From an uncultured Bacteroidota bacterium (GTDB lineage Bacteria > Bacteroidota > Bacteroidia > Flavobacteriales > Flavobacteriaceae): 64,000 nucleotides of DNA. Below, piece after piece: positions 43,793-52,564 of this stretch (positions are counted from its first letter, which is position 1; every line of letters starts with the position of its first letter). The translations under genes were made by a program, and so were the position numbers. The DNA is taken from NCBI GenBank assembly GCA_903824755.1, contig CAIJXW010000094.1, positions 1 through 64,000 of the forward strand, given 5' to 3'. Below the pieces are notes generated by a model. It did not search any database, was not told the DNA's origin, and saw only the letters and a program-made list of their open reading frames with translations.

Positions 43793-44389
43793 TTATTTTC
43801 CGAATGCTTTTTTATTAAAAACAATCAATATTCCAACCCCTGTTGAAATGGCTATATCGGCAACATTAAAAATTGCATTGAAGAAAGTAAAGGATTTTCC
43901 GCCCCATATCGGAAGCCAATTTGGGAGTATATAATTTTCTATAAAAGGGAAATAAAACATATCCACGACTTTTCCGTGAAAATAGGTTCCATAAGGTTGA
44001 TCGGCAAATAAAGTTGCTACCGAATGATAGCTATCATTAAAAATTGTGCCATAAAAAACCGAGTCGATTATATTACCGAAAGCCCCAGCAAGAATTAATG
44101 AAATGGCTACTACCAAATGGTTTGAGCCTTTCTTTTTTACAGAATCCCAAAGCCAATATCCAATTCCGACTACGGCAAACAATCGAAAAGTAGTAAGAAT
44201 TGTTTTTCCGTATGCTCCCGGGATTTGAGTTCCCCACGCCATGCCTTCGTTTTCAATAAACAAAATTTTAAACCATTTGAAAACGGTCACTTCCTCCCCT
44301 AAAACAAAATGGGTTTTGATATATATTTTTGATACTTGGTCGATGAGCAATAGCACAAAAATGAGAAAGTAGGCTTTTTTTAGATTCAT
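43793..44389 (-). CDS. lspA: lipoprotein signal peptidase II
   Basis: LLIDQVSKIYI, ENEGMAWG, AGAFGNIIDSVF, VVDMF, FNVADIAIS. Confidence 0.94.
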   Translation of the reverse strand: MNLKKAYFLIFVLLLIDQVSKIYIKTHFVLGEEVTVFKWFKILFIENEGMAWGTQIPGAYGKTILTTFRLFAVVGIGYWLWDSVKKKGSNHLVVAISLILAGAFGNIIDSVFYGTIFNDSYHSVATLFADQPYGTYFHGKVVDMFYFPFIENYILPNWLPIWGGKSFTFFNAIFNVADIAISTGVGILIVFNKKAFGK

Positions 44390-44430
44390 TTTTTAATAAA
44401 TTAATACCGCAAAAATAGTGTTATTTTAAC

Positions 44431-44460
44431 AAAAAACGCCCCATTTGGAGCGTTTTTACT
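44431..44460 (-). terminator. Terminator between dksA-like and lspA genes
   Basis: AAAAACGCcCC-attt-GGaGCGTTTTT. Confidence 0.7.
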
Positions 44461-44474
44461 ATTTATTAAATCGA

Positions 44475-44855
44475 TTAGCGTTGTTGATTTTTTGCTTCGA
44501 TACTCATCGTTGCATGCGGAACAATTTTTAATCTTTCTTTGTTGATTAATTTTCCTGTCACTTTGCAAACGCCGTAGGTTTTATTTTCAACACGGAAAAG
44601 TGCATTTTTCAAATCGCGAATAAATTTTTCTTGACGAATCGCTAATTGAGAGTTTGCTTCTTTTGACATCGTTTCGCTTCCTTCTTCAAAGGCCTTAAAC
44701 GTAGGCGAAGTGTCGTCTGTCCCATTGTTTAAATCATTCATATAGGCACTTTTGATTAATTCTAAATCTGATTTTGCCTTCTCCATTTTTCTAATGATAA
44801 TCTCTTTGAATTCTGCCAAATCGGCATCAGAATATCTGCTTATTTCGTCTTGCAT
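44475..44855 (-). CDS. TraR/DksA-like family protein with reduced zinc finger
   Basis: Coiled-coil N-terminus; YGVCKVTGKLINKERLKIVPHAT, only one Cys in the finger region. Confidence 0.85.
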   Translation of the reverse strand: MQDEISRYSDADLAEFKEIIIRKMEKAKSDLELIKSAYMNDLNNGTDDTSPTFKAFEEGSETMSKEANSQLAIRQEKFIRDLKNALFRVENKTYGVCKVTGKLINKERLKIVPHATMSIEAKNQQR

Positions 44856-44861
44856 TTTCTT

Positions 44862-47800
44862 TTACTTTGAAATTAATATCTTTGTTTTTACTTCGTCGAA
44901 CACAATTTCTGTGCCGTTTTCAATAGTATCTTGAAGCACTAACTCTTTTGTTAATGTTTCTTCTTTTATATATTGTTCGTTGCTTTTTATAGCCTCTTCA
45001 ATGATTCCGTCTTTTTGCAAATAAACGATAATTTTATCGGTTACTTCAAATCCCGAATCTTTCCTTAAATTTTGAATTCGGTTGACCAATTCTCTTGCAA
45101 TTCCTTCTTTTTTGAGCGTTTCAGAAATTGTAATATCCAAAGCTACGGTAATATTTCCAGCATTTGCTACTAGCCAGCCTTCAATATCTTGAGACGTAAT
45201 TTCTACATCTTCCAATGATAAAGTTATGCTTTTTCCATCAATAGTAGTTTCTATTGTTTGATCTCTTTCTAAGGCAGCGATTTGCTCTTGCGAAAAATTT
45301 TGTATTTGCTTGGATATCAACCCCATAGATGTTCCAAAACGAGGCCCTAAAGTTTTGAAATTTGGCTTTATTTGTTTCACTAAAATCCCTGAAGCATCGT
45401 CTAATAATTCGATTTCTTTAACGTTTACTTCGGCTTTTATTAGTTCGGAAACCGCCTCTATTTCTTTCCTTTGATTGTCGTCAAGTACTGGAATCATTAT
45501 CTTTTGTAACGGTTGACGCACCTTGATCATTTCTTTTTTTCTAAGCGACAATACGAGTGATGAGATGGTTTGTGCTTTCTGCATTTTGCTCTCTAACGAT
45601 TTATCAACAAAGTTTTCAACGTATTCCGGAAATGTAGCCAAATGTACGCTTTCAAAATTTTCTGATTGTGTTGCCAAAGTTAAATCTCTGTATAGTTTTT
45701 CCATAAAAAACGGAGCTATCGGAGCACTCAATTTGCTAACGGTTAGCAAACAAGTGTATAGTGTTTGATAGGCGGCAATTTTGTCTTGGCCATATTCTCC
45801 TTTCCAAAATCGTCTTCTGCACAAACGAACATACCAGTTGCTGAGGTTTTCTTGTACGAATTCAGAAATAGCTCTTGCCGCTTTTGTAGGTTCATAGTCT
45901 GCATAATACCCATCAACACTTTTTATTAATGTGTTTAATTCGGAGATAATCCATTGATCTATTTCGGGTCTTTCGCTTACGGGAATTTCTGCTTCCGCAT
46001 ATACAAACCCATCAATATTAGCATATAAACTAAAAAAAGAATAGGTATTATATAGTGTGCCAAAGAATTTTCGGCGCACTTCTGCTATTCCTTCCAAATC
46101 AAATTTTAGGTTATCCCATGGGTTTGCATTAGCAATCATATACCAGCGTGTTGCATCGGGGCCATATTCTGATAAGGTCGTGAATGGATCTACTGCATTT
46201 CCTAATCGTTTAGACATTTTTTGACCATTTTTGTCCAATACTAATCCGTTTGAAACTACGTTTTTGTAGGCCACTTTATCAAAAACTAACGTCCCAATTG
46301 CATGAAGTGTATAGAACCACCCTCTTGTTTGATCTACTCCTTCGGCAATAAAATCGGCGGGAAAATCTTTGTTTTCGTCAATATTTTCTTTGTTTTCAAA
46401 AGGATAATGCCATTGTGCATAAGGCATTGCTCCCGAATCGAACCACACATCAATCAAATCTGCTTCTCGTTTCATTGGTTTTCCAGAGGCGGAAACCAAG
46501 GTGATTTCGTCCACAACATTTTTATGCAAATCGACCAAATCATAATTTGCTTCGCTCATGTTTCCTATTTCAAAACCTTTGAAAGGATTTTCTTTTTGAA
46601 ACCCTGACGCAATTGATTTTTCGATTTCATTATATAATTCTTCGACTGATCCAATTAGGATTTCTTCGGTTCCGTCTTCGGTTCTCCAAATTGGTAACGG
46701 GATTCCCCAATATCTGGAACGAGATAAATTCCAGTCGTTAGCATTTTTTAGCCAATTGCCAAAACGCCCTTCCCCAGTTGCTTTTGGTTTCCAGTTGATG
46801 GTTTCGTTTAGGTCAAACATTCTATCGCGAACTTTCGTAATTTCTATAAACCAAGAGTCTAAAGGATAATACAAAATCGGTTTGTCCGTTCTCCAACAAT
46901 GTGGGTAGCTATGGACATATTTTTCTACTTTGAATGCTTTATTTTCTTCTTTTAGCTGAATGGCAATTTCCACATCTACGGAACGATCTGGTGTTTGGCC
47001 ATCATTATAATATTCGTTTTTTACATATTTTCCAGAATAATTTCCTAGTCCTTCAATAAATTTTCCTTGCAAATTTACTAATGGAACTGGGTTATCGTTT
47101 TCGTCCAAAACAAGCATTGGCGGTACTTCTGGAACTGCTTCTTTGGCAACTCTAGCATCATCTGCTCCAAATGTTGGTGCGGTATGCACGATTCCTGTTC
47201 CGTCTTCGGTGGTGACAAAATCGCCTGCAATTATTCGGAATGCATTTTCTGGATTTTGATAGGGCAAAGCAAATTGCATCAATTGCTCGTATTGAATTCC
47301 TACTAAATCAGCTCCTTTACATTCGGCAATAACTTGAAAGGGAATTTGCTTATCGTTTGGTTTATAATTCTCAAAATCACTGGCTTCATTGGTTTCAAAA
47401 AATCCTTTTGTGAATTGTTTTGCAACTAAATTTTTTGCCAAAATCACATTTGCTGGTTCAAAAGTATATTGATTAAAAGTTTGCACTAAAACATAATCAA
47501 TTTTTGGCCCAACGGTCAATGCTGTGTTAGATGGCAATGTCCAAGGCGTTGTGGTCCAAGCTAAAATGTGTATGTCTCCCAATTCCTGAAGAAAACTTGG
47601 TAATGTTTCAGGTTTTGCTTTGAACTGAGCCACCACGGTAGTGTCCGTAATATCTCTATAACTCCCTGGCTGGTTCACTTCGTGCGAACTTAGACCTGTT
47701 CCTGCTTTTGGAGAATAGGGCTGAATGGTATAGCCTTTATACATCAAATCCTTGTTGTAGATTTGTTTCAATATCCACCACACCGATTCCATATATTTGG

Positions 47801-48263
47801 ATTTATAGGTCACATACGGATTTTCCATATCTACCCAATATCCCATTTTTTCGGTCAAATCATTCCACACATCGGTATAGCGCATGACGGTTTTCTTGCA
47901 CGCCTCGTTATATTGTTCGATAGAAATTGTTTTTCCTATGTCTTCTTTGGTGATGCCTAATTCTTTTTCGGTGCCAAGTTCTATGGGCAATCCGTGTGTG
48001 TCCCACCCTGCTTTTCGCTTCACTTGGAAGCCTTTTTGGGTTTTATATCTACAAAAAATATCTTTTATAGCACGTGCCATCACATGGTGAATTCCGGGCA
48101 ATCCATTTGCCGAAGGTGGTCCTTCAAAAAAAACGAATGGCTTGTTGCCTTCACGAGTGGTGATGCTCTTGTCGAATATATTTTTTTCTTTCCAAAAAGC
48201 CAACACTTCTGACGCCACAGTTGGCAAGTCAAGTCCCTTGTATTCAGTAAATTTAGTACTCAT
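44862..48263 (-). CDS. ileS: isoleucyl-tRNA synthetase
   Basis: 1133 aa; GLPGIHHVMAR (HIGH), KMSKRLGN (KMSKS), class I editing domain. Confidence 0.97.
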   Translation of the reverse strand: MSTKFTEYKGLDLPTVASEVLAFWKEKNIFDKSITTREGNKPFVFFEGPPSANGLPGIHHVMARAIKDIFCRYKTQKGFQVKRKAGWDTHGLPIELGTEKELGITKEDIGKTISIEQYNEACKKTVMRYTDVWNDLTEKMGYWVDMENPYVTYKSKYMESVWWILKQIYNKDLMYKGYTIQPYSPKAGTGLSSHEVNQPGSYRDITDTTVVAQFKAKPETLPSFLQELGDIHILAWTTTPWTLPSNTALTVGPKIDYVLVQTFNQYTFEPANVILAKNLVAKQFTKGFFETNEASDFENYKPNDKQIPFQVIAECKGADLVGIQYEQLMQFALPYQNPENAFRIIAGDFVTTEDGTGIVHTAPTFGADDARVAKEAVPEVPPMLVLDENDNPVPLVNLQGKFIEGLGNYSGKYVKNEYYNDGQTPDRSVDVEIAIQLKEENKAFKVEKYVHSYPHCWRTDKPILYYPLDSWFIEITKVRDRMFDLNETINWKPKATGEGRFGNWLKNANDWNLSRSRYWGIPLPIWRTEDGTEEILIGSVEELYNEIEKSIASGFQKENPFKGFEIGNMSEANYDLVDLHKNVVDEITLVSASGKPMKREADLIDVWFDSGAMPYAQWHYPFENKENIDENKDFPADFIAEGVDQTRGWFYTLHAIGTLVFDKVAYKNVVSNGLVLDKNGQKMSKRLGNAVDPFTTLSEYGPDATRWYMIANANPWDNLKFDLEGIAEVRRKFFGTLYNTYSFFSLYANIDGFVYAEAEIPVSERPEIDQWIISELNTLIKSVDGYYADYEPTKAARAISEFVQENLSNWYVRLCRRRFWKGEYGQDKIAAYQTLYTCLLTVSKLSAPIAPFFMEKLYRDLTLATQSENFESVHLATFPEYVENFVDKSLESKMQKAQTISSLVLSLRKKEMIKVRQPLQKIMIPVLDDNQRKEIEAVSELIKAEVNVKEIELLDDASGILVKQIKPNFKTLGPRFGTSMGLISKQIQNFSQEQIAALERDQTIETTIDGKSITLSLEDVEITSQDIEGWLVANAGNITVALDITISETLKKEGIARELVNRIQNLRKDSGFEVTDKIIVYLQKDGIIEEAIKSNEQYIKEETLTKELVLQDTIENGTEIVFDEVKTKILISK

Positions 48264-48382
48264 TTTATCCTTTGCTTAAATCGATTTGCGAAAGTAATAA
48301 ATTTATGTCGAAAGTCGAAAGTCAAAGCTCGAAAGTTATGATTGTGAGGGTTATTTTGTTGGTTTTTGGGATATTCTTGTTT

Positions 48383-48406
48383 GGGGTTTTGTGAATCCGA
48401 AAAAAA
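48383..48406 (+). repeat. 24-bp direct repeat, left copy, flanking the R-M cassette
   Basis: GGGGTTTTGTGAATCCGAAAAAAA identical to 51133-51156. Confidence 0.9.
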
Positions 48407-48477
48407 TGAGTTGAAAAATTGTTGTTTTAAATTTTTTTGTGATTATTTTAGTAAGGTCAGGGTAAGTTTTAAATTTT

Positions 48478-48520
48478 GCCTAGAACACGCAATTTTTGCA
48501 AACTGCTGTTACTTTATGTC
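48478..48520 (-). repeat. attC-like/REP-like hairpin immediately 3' of the putative restriction endonuclease gene
   Basis: - strand AACaGCAgTTTgcAAAaatTGCgtGTT symmetry; same architecture as 52520-52564. Confidence 0.5.
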
Positions 48521-48524
48521 CTTA

Positions 48525-49664
48525 TTACTCGGTTTCGTTATTAAATTCCGTAAATGTGTTCGTTTTCATAATGTCTATTTTATAATCTCCAACTTCATTT
48601 TTAATAATAATTACACTGTCAAAACCTAATTTATCTAACTTTTCCATTGTTGCAAATTCGCCTTCTTTGAGTTGTAAAACTTTTCTCAACAACCAATCAG
48701 ACAATGCTTTATTTGGATTTGTCATTAATGCCTTTCTTCCTTGTTGACAAAGACTTGCACTAAACATTTCTCCTGTTGGAATTTGCAAATTAAAATCTTG
48801 GTCTTTTTCGGGAAAGAAATTTGGATATTTTTTGTGCAATTCCGCAGGAATTGGAATATAAATTTCTCCAAAATCTCTTTTCCTTCCGTTTGCATTCCAT
48901 TGATTTAAACCGCTACGCTCAAAAATAAATTTCTCTTTTTTCTGAATTCCATAAAGTGGTAAAATAATATAATTTTCACCTTTAACAAGTTTATCAGTTG
49001 CAGATTTTAGGGTTTTATTTTCCTCGAATAATTCAAGTAATAACGAATACGGGTCTTCAATTATATCAATTGGTAATCTATAAGCATTTTGCGGAATTAT
49101 AAACTTTCTAAAAAGCGTACTTTTAGAATAGTTAAATAAGTAAAAATTGTTTCCGTCTTCAAATTGTAAACTTGATTTATTGTCTTTAACTGAATGAATA
49201 TTAGCAACATCGATAATGTTGTAATCAGTTTCATATAATAATAATTCTTTTTCTTTTCGGGCAACAATATGATAAAGTGAATTTTCAATGTCGTAAACAC
49301 GATTAGCTAAATTTATTCTATCGTTCCTAAATTCTCCAAGTTTCAAAGCTAATTTTTTACCTTTAAAATTACTCAAAGTTTTAGCTAAAGAGTTAAATTC
49401 TGCAACTTTCTCCGTGCTTGAATTCCCATTACAAATAAATGTTTTCAAACCAACACCAACAGAATTATAGTTTGCATCAAAAGCCGTGTCAGAACGTGAT
49501 AAATTTCCGGCATCAAAACTTCTGCAAAAAATATTTTCGGCAACACGATAATTTATGAAAGGGACAGAACTTTCACTAAATAACCCCGAAAGCTTTGAAA
49601 CTGCTGAAAGCAGTTTCAAATAATTTCCGTTTTTTTCTATGTCAATTTCAGCAAACGATTTCAT
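48525..49664 (-). CDS. putative type II restriction endonuclease (PD-(D/E)XK-like N-terminus, B3-like C-terminus)
   Basis: SRSDTAFDANYNSVGVGLKTF N-terminal signature; C-terminal IPIPAELHKKYPNFFPEKDQDFNLQIPTGEMFSASLCQQGRKALMTNPNKALSDWLL resembles NgoFVII-type DNA-binding domains; ATGA overlap with the methyltransferase. Confidence 0.7.
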   Translation of the reverse strand: MKSFAEIDIEKNGNYLKLLSAVSKLSGLFSESSVPFINYRVAENIFCRSFDAGNLSRSDTAFDANYNSVGVGLKTFICNGNSSTEKVAEFNSLAKTLSNFKGKKLALKLGEFRNDRINLANRVYDIENSLYHIVARKEKELLLYETDYNIIDVANIHSVKDNKSSLQFEDGNNFYLFNYSKSTLFRKFIIPQNAYRLPIDIIEDPYSLLLELFEENKTLKSATDKLVKGENYIILPLYGIQKKEKFIFERSGLNQWNANGRKRDFGEIYIPIPAELHKKYPNFFPEKDQDFNLQIPTGEMFSASLCQQGRKALMTNPNKALSDWLLRKVLQLKEGEFATMEKLDKLGFDSVIIIKNEVGDYKIDIMKTNTFTEFNNETE

Positions 49665-50884
49665 AAAACATTTATAATTTCGTTGCAAATTCTCTCAATT
49701 AATGTTGTTGTTACAGAATTTCCTGCTTGCATATATAATTTGCTATTCGCCAGGTTTGGCAAAATATAATTTTCTGGAAAACCTTGAAATAAAAAGCATT
49801 CTTTCGGAGTAAGTTTTCTAATCCCGTAATCGTCTTTTATTAATGGAACATTATGTCCACCTGTTCCCATATTTGCTGTTAAAGTTGGGCAAACATTGCT
49901 TTTGTTTTCTCTTGCGTAAACTCTACGCCATTGATAAACAGTGTCTTTTGAAACCATTGCTTTTTCCAATTCAGGATAATATTGATGGTCTTTTTGATAG
50001 TATAAATTGTCCGCTTGTTTTCCTTTTTCTAAAATATCATGAATAGTTTTTGTCAATTTAATTTCCGAAGGAAATTTAAAATCAGCATAATTATCTACTT
50101 GATTTGGGTCAAATGCAATAATAAAAATTCTTTCACGATTTTGCGGAATATTTGCGTGTGTCATTGAGTTCAAAATTTTTGTAAAAACTTTGTAACCTAA
50201 TTTATCTTCTAAAACTGAAATAATAGTTTTAAATGTATTTCCGTTGTCATGAGAAACTAAATTTTTTACATTTTCTAAAAACACAACTTTCGGTTTGTGT
50301 TTTACAACGATTTGCTCAATATCAAAAAACAATGTCCCTCTTGTATCAGCGAAACCTTTTTGGTTTCCTGCAATTGAAAACGCTTGACAAGGAAAACCTG
50401 CACACAAAACGTCAAATTCTTGCGGAATATAATTTTTTACACGTTTTTTTGTAATGTCGCCAAAAGGAATTTCACCAAAGTTTTCTCTGTAAGTTTTTTG
50501 AGCTGCTGTTTCCCATTCGCTAGTAAAAACACACTTTCCGCCAACATTTTGCATAGCTAATCTAAATCCTCCAATTCCTGCAAAAAGGTCAATAAACTTA
50601 AAAGTATAATTATTTGGCGTTGGAAACGGCACGTTTTCAACTTCAAAAAGAAGTTGCTGTAAAGCATCTTTTGCTACAATATTTACTTGTTCTTCAACTT
50701 GTTTATATTGAACAAAGTTGTTTAAAACTTTTACAGCATCTTTTTTATAATGCTTTGAAACTCCGTTACGATAGTTGTGTAAATAGTGAGTAATTAATGC
50801 TTTGTCGTATGGCTCAACAAGTTTTATTTGATAGTTTTTCCCATCAAATTCTTCAATACTTATTTTCTCTTTAACTGCTATCAA
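49661..50884 (-). CDS. DNA (cytosine-5-)-methyltransferase
   Basis: FIDLFAGIGGFRLAM, AGFPCQAFSIAGNQKGFADTRGTLFFDI, ENVKNL, QNRERIFIIA, RKLTPKECFLFQGFP, QAGNSV. Confidence 0.96.
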   Translation of the reverse strand: MIAVKEKISIEEFDGKNYQIKLVEPYDKALITHYLHNYRNGVSKHYKKDAVKVLNNFVQYKQVEEQVNIVAKDALQQLLFEVENVPFPTPNNYTFKFIDLFAGIGGFRLAMQNVGGKCVFTSEWETAAQKTYRENFGEIPFGDITKKRVKNYIPQEFDVLCAGFPCQAFSIAGNQKGFADTRGTLFFDIEQIVVKHKPKVVFLENVKNLVSHDNGNTFKTIISVLEDKLGYKVFTKILNSMTHANIPQNRERIFIIAFDPNQVDNYADFKFPSEIKLTKTIHDILEKGKQADNLYYQKDHQYYPELEKAMVSKDTVYQWRRVYARENKSNVCPTLTANMGTGGHNVPLIKDDYGIRKLTPKECFLFQGFPENYILPNLANSKLYMQAGNSVTTTLIERICNEIINVL

Positions 50885-50906
50885 TTTACTTTTATTTATC
50901 TTTTTA

Positions 50907-50915
50907 GCAAAATTA
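50907..50915 (-). promoter_or_regulatory. -7 box (TAATTTTGC) for the R-M operon
   Basis: TAnnTTTG match on - strand, 23 bp before MTase ATG. Confidence 0.4.
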
Positions 50916-50954
50916 CAATTTAATTATTAAAATTCGTAAATAAAATATTTCCCC

Positions 50955-51100
50955 GCTGCGCAAAGTCTCCCGACTTTGAGCTTCAACTAACTAGTTTGCT
51001 TTTCAAATATAATCAATCTCATTTCTTTTTAATAAAATCTACACTATTTTTAATATGTTTTTTGTATTTCATAGCTCAAAGTCGGGAGACTTTGTGCGGC
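50955..51100. repeat. 28-bp inverted repeat pair (50955-50982 / 51073-51100), each arm itself a hairpin
   Basis: gctgcgcaaagtctcccgactttgagct vs agctcaaagtcgggagactttgtgcggc: 26/28 inverted match; each contains AAAGTC-n4-GACTTT. Confidence 0.85.
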
Positions 51101-51132
51101 ACATTGGTCTTAATTAGAACACTTTGCGGAGC

Positions 51133-51156
51133 GGGGTTTTGTGAATCCGAAAAAAA
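51133..51156 (+). repeat. 24-bp direct repeat, right copy, flanking the R-M cassette
   Basis: Identical to 48383-48406. Confidence 0.9.
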
Positions 51157-51168
51157 CCCAACCGAAAA

Positions 51169-52419
51169 TTATTTTAATGTTTTCAATAATTCTTTTTGAG
51201 AATATACATTTCCTTGCAAAATAATGGTTTCTATTGATGACAAATTGCTCATGTTTTCTAGTGGATTTTTGTTCAAAATGATTAAATCCGCATCTTTGTT
51301 TACCTCAACACTTCCCCATTTATTTTGTTCGTTAAAAAATTGTGCTGGTGTTAATGTTGCCGATTTTAATATCGTATAATTATCAATTCCTAACTTTGCC
51401 CAAAACAGCATTTCATCATACATCGAAAATCCACTCAACTGAAAAATCCCCGAGGCATCACTTCCTACAAGTAGCTTTCCTTCATTTTCATAGAGTTTCT
51501 TGAACGCCGCCTTTTGGTTTTCAAATGTTGTTTTATAGTTTTCTCCCGATTCTAAAAATTTCTTCTCTCCGTCTTTATCGATTTTTGCACGTAATTCTTT
51601 CTCCCATTTTTCTAGGTATGATTTTGGGGCTTTTTGATACGTTAGTCTATTTCTATATTCGTTCGGATATTGATAACTAAAAGCGGTAACAAAATAATCA
51701 AACGTGGGGCAGTTATAGACGTTATTTTCTTTTGTTAGTTGGATATTTTGGTCTAATTTATCTTTGTTTTGTTCTTTTGAATACGCCGAGAAATGTTCTA
51801 TGCTTTTAAGCCCAGATTGCAATACTTTTTCCATCGAAATCCCTGACGGATAATGTCCGCAAACGATTATTTTTTCTTGATTGGCTCGTTTCATTAATTC
51901 GTCAAATGTATTTTCGTCTTTTACAGAAAACAGCTTTATGAAACCTAATTTATTTTTCTTGACATCGGCAAATATACTGTCCAATTGATTGATGGTGTTT
52001 TTTCTACTGAAAATATAACTAAAATGTATTGATGGTTTTATTTTTTGGTTCAAACTATTTTTCAATTCTCCTTGATTTTCATCAGAATTCATAATTCTAA
52101 TTTGGGTTACCCCTGCCGAAACATTCAATAAAAACTGGGTGTCTAGATTTTGTTTCTCGTGAAGATGAACGTGCATATCGGCAAGTCCTGGCATTAGATA
52201 TTTGTTTTTTGCATTTATTATTCGCTCTGTTTTGTCTAGAGTCAATTTGTCAAAATCATCAATTTGTATGATTTTGCCATTTTCAATCAAAACGCTTTTT
52301 TTGTTAAGCACTTTGTTTTCATTTATTGGAATAATATTTACGTTTTTCACCACTATTCGTTGCCCAAAACTTGCCGTAAACACTAACAGGCTCAATAATA
52401 GTATTATCTTGTTTTTCAT
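51169..52419 (-). CDS. secreted amidohydrolase family protein
   Basis: Signal peptide MKNKIILLLSLLVFTASFGQ; KYLMPGLADMHVHLHE; LVGSDASG; DADLIILNKNPLENM. Confidence 0.9.
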   Translation of the reverse strand: MKNKIILLLSLLVFTASFGQRIVVKNVNIIPINENKVLNKKSVLIENGKIIQIDDFDKLTLDKTERIINAKNKYLMPGLADMHVHLHEKQNLDTQFLLNVSAGVTQIRIMNSDENQGELKNSLNQKIKPSIHFSYIFSRKNTINQLDSIFADVKKNKLGFIKLFSVKDENTFDELMKRANQEKIIVCGHYPSGISMEKVLQSGLKSIEHFSAYSKEQNKDKLDQNIQLTKENNVYNCPTFDYFVTAFSYQYPNEYRNRLTYQKAPKSYLEKWEKELRAKIDKDGEKKFLESGENYKTTFENQKAAFKKLYENEGKLLVGSDASGIFQLSGFSMYDEMLFWAKLGIDNYTILKSATLTPAQFFNEQNKWGSVEVNKDADLIILNKNPLENMSNLSSIETIILQGNVYSQKELLKTLK

Positions 52420-52519
52420 TTTTAGGTATTTGTTGATTGTTTTTAGTTGCTTTTTTTTGGAAGCTAAATGCTTATTCAGGAACACTGACTTTGCAAGTGC
52501 GAAACAAGGTTTTCATTAA

Positions 52520-52564
52520 GTCTAATGCCCGCAATTTCTTGAAACGGCTGTTAGTGGCAGTTAT
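52520..52564 (-). repeat. attC-like/REP-like hairpin immediately 3' of the HEPN gene
   Basis: - strand CTAACaGCCgTTTCaaGAAAttgCGGGCaTTAG nested symmetry. Confidence 0.5.

Noticed and set aside
46302-46607. 101-aa + strand ORF inside ileS
   Set aside because: Antisense shadow of ileS; no domain.
48366-48629. 87-aa + strand ORF (GFCESEKN...) sharing a peptide with the ORF at 50996-51199
   Set aside because: The shared peptide is simply translation of the 24-bp direct repeat; no other protein-like features.
48383-51156. IS element carrying the R-M genes
   Set aside because: No transposase, and the terminal sequences are direct rather than inverted repeats; cassette recombination fits better.
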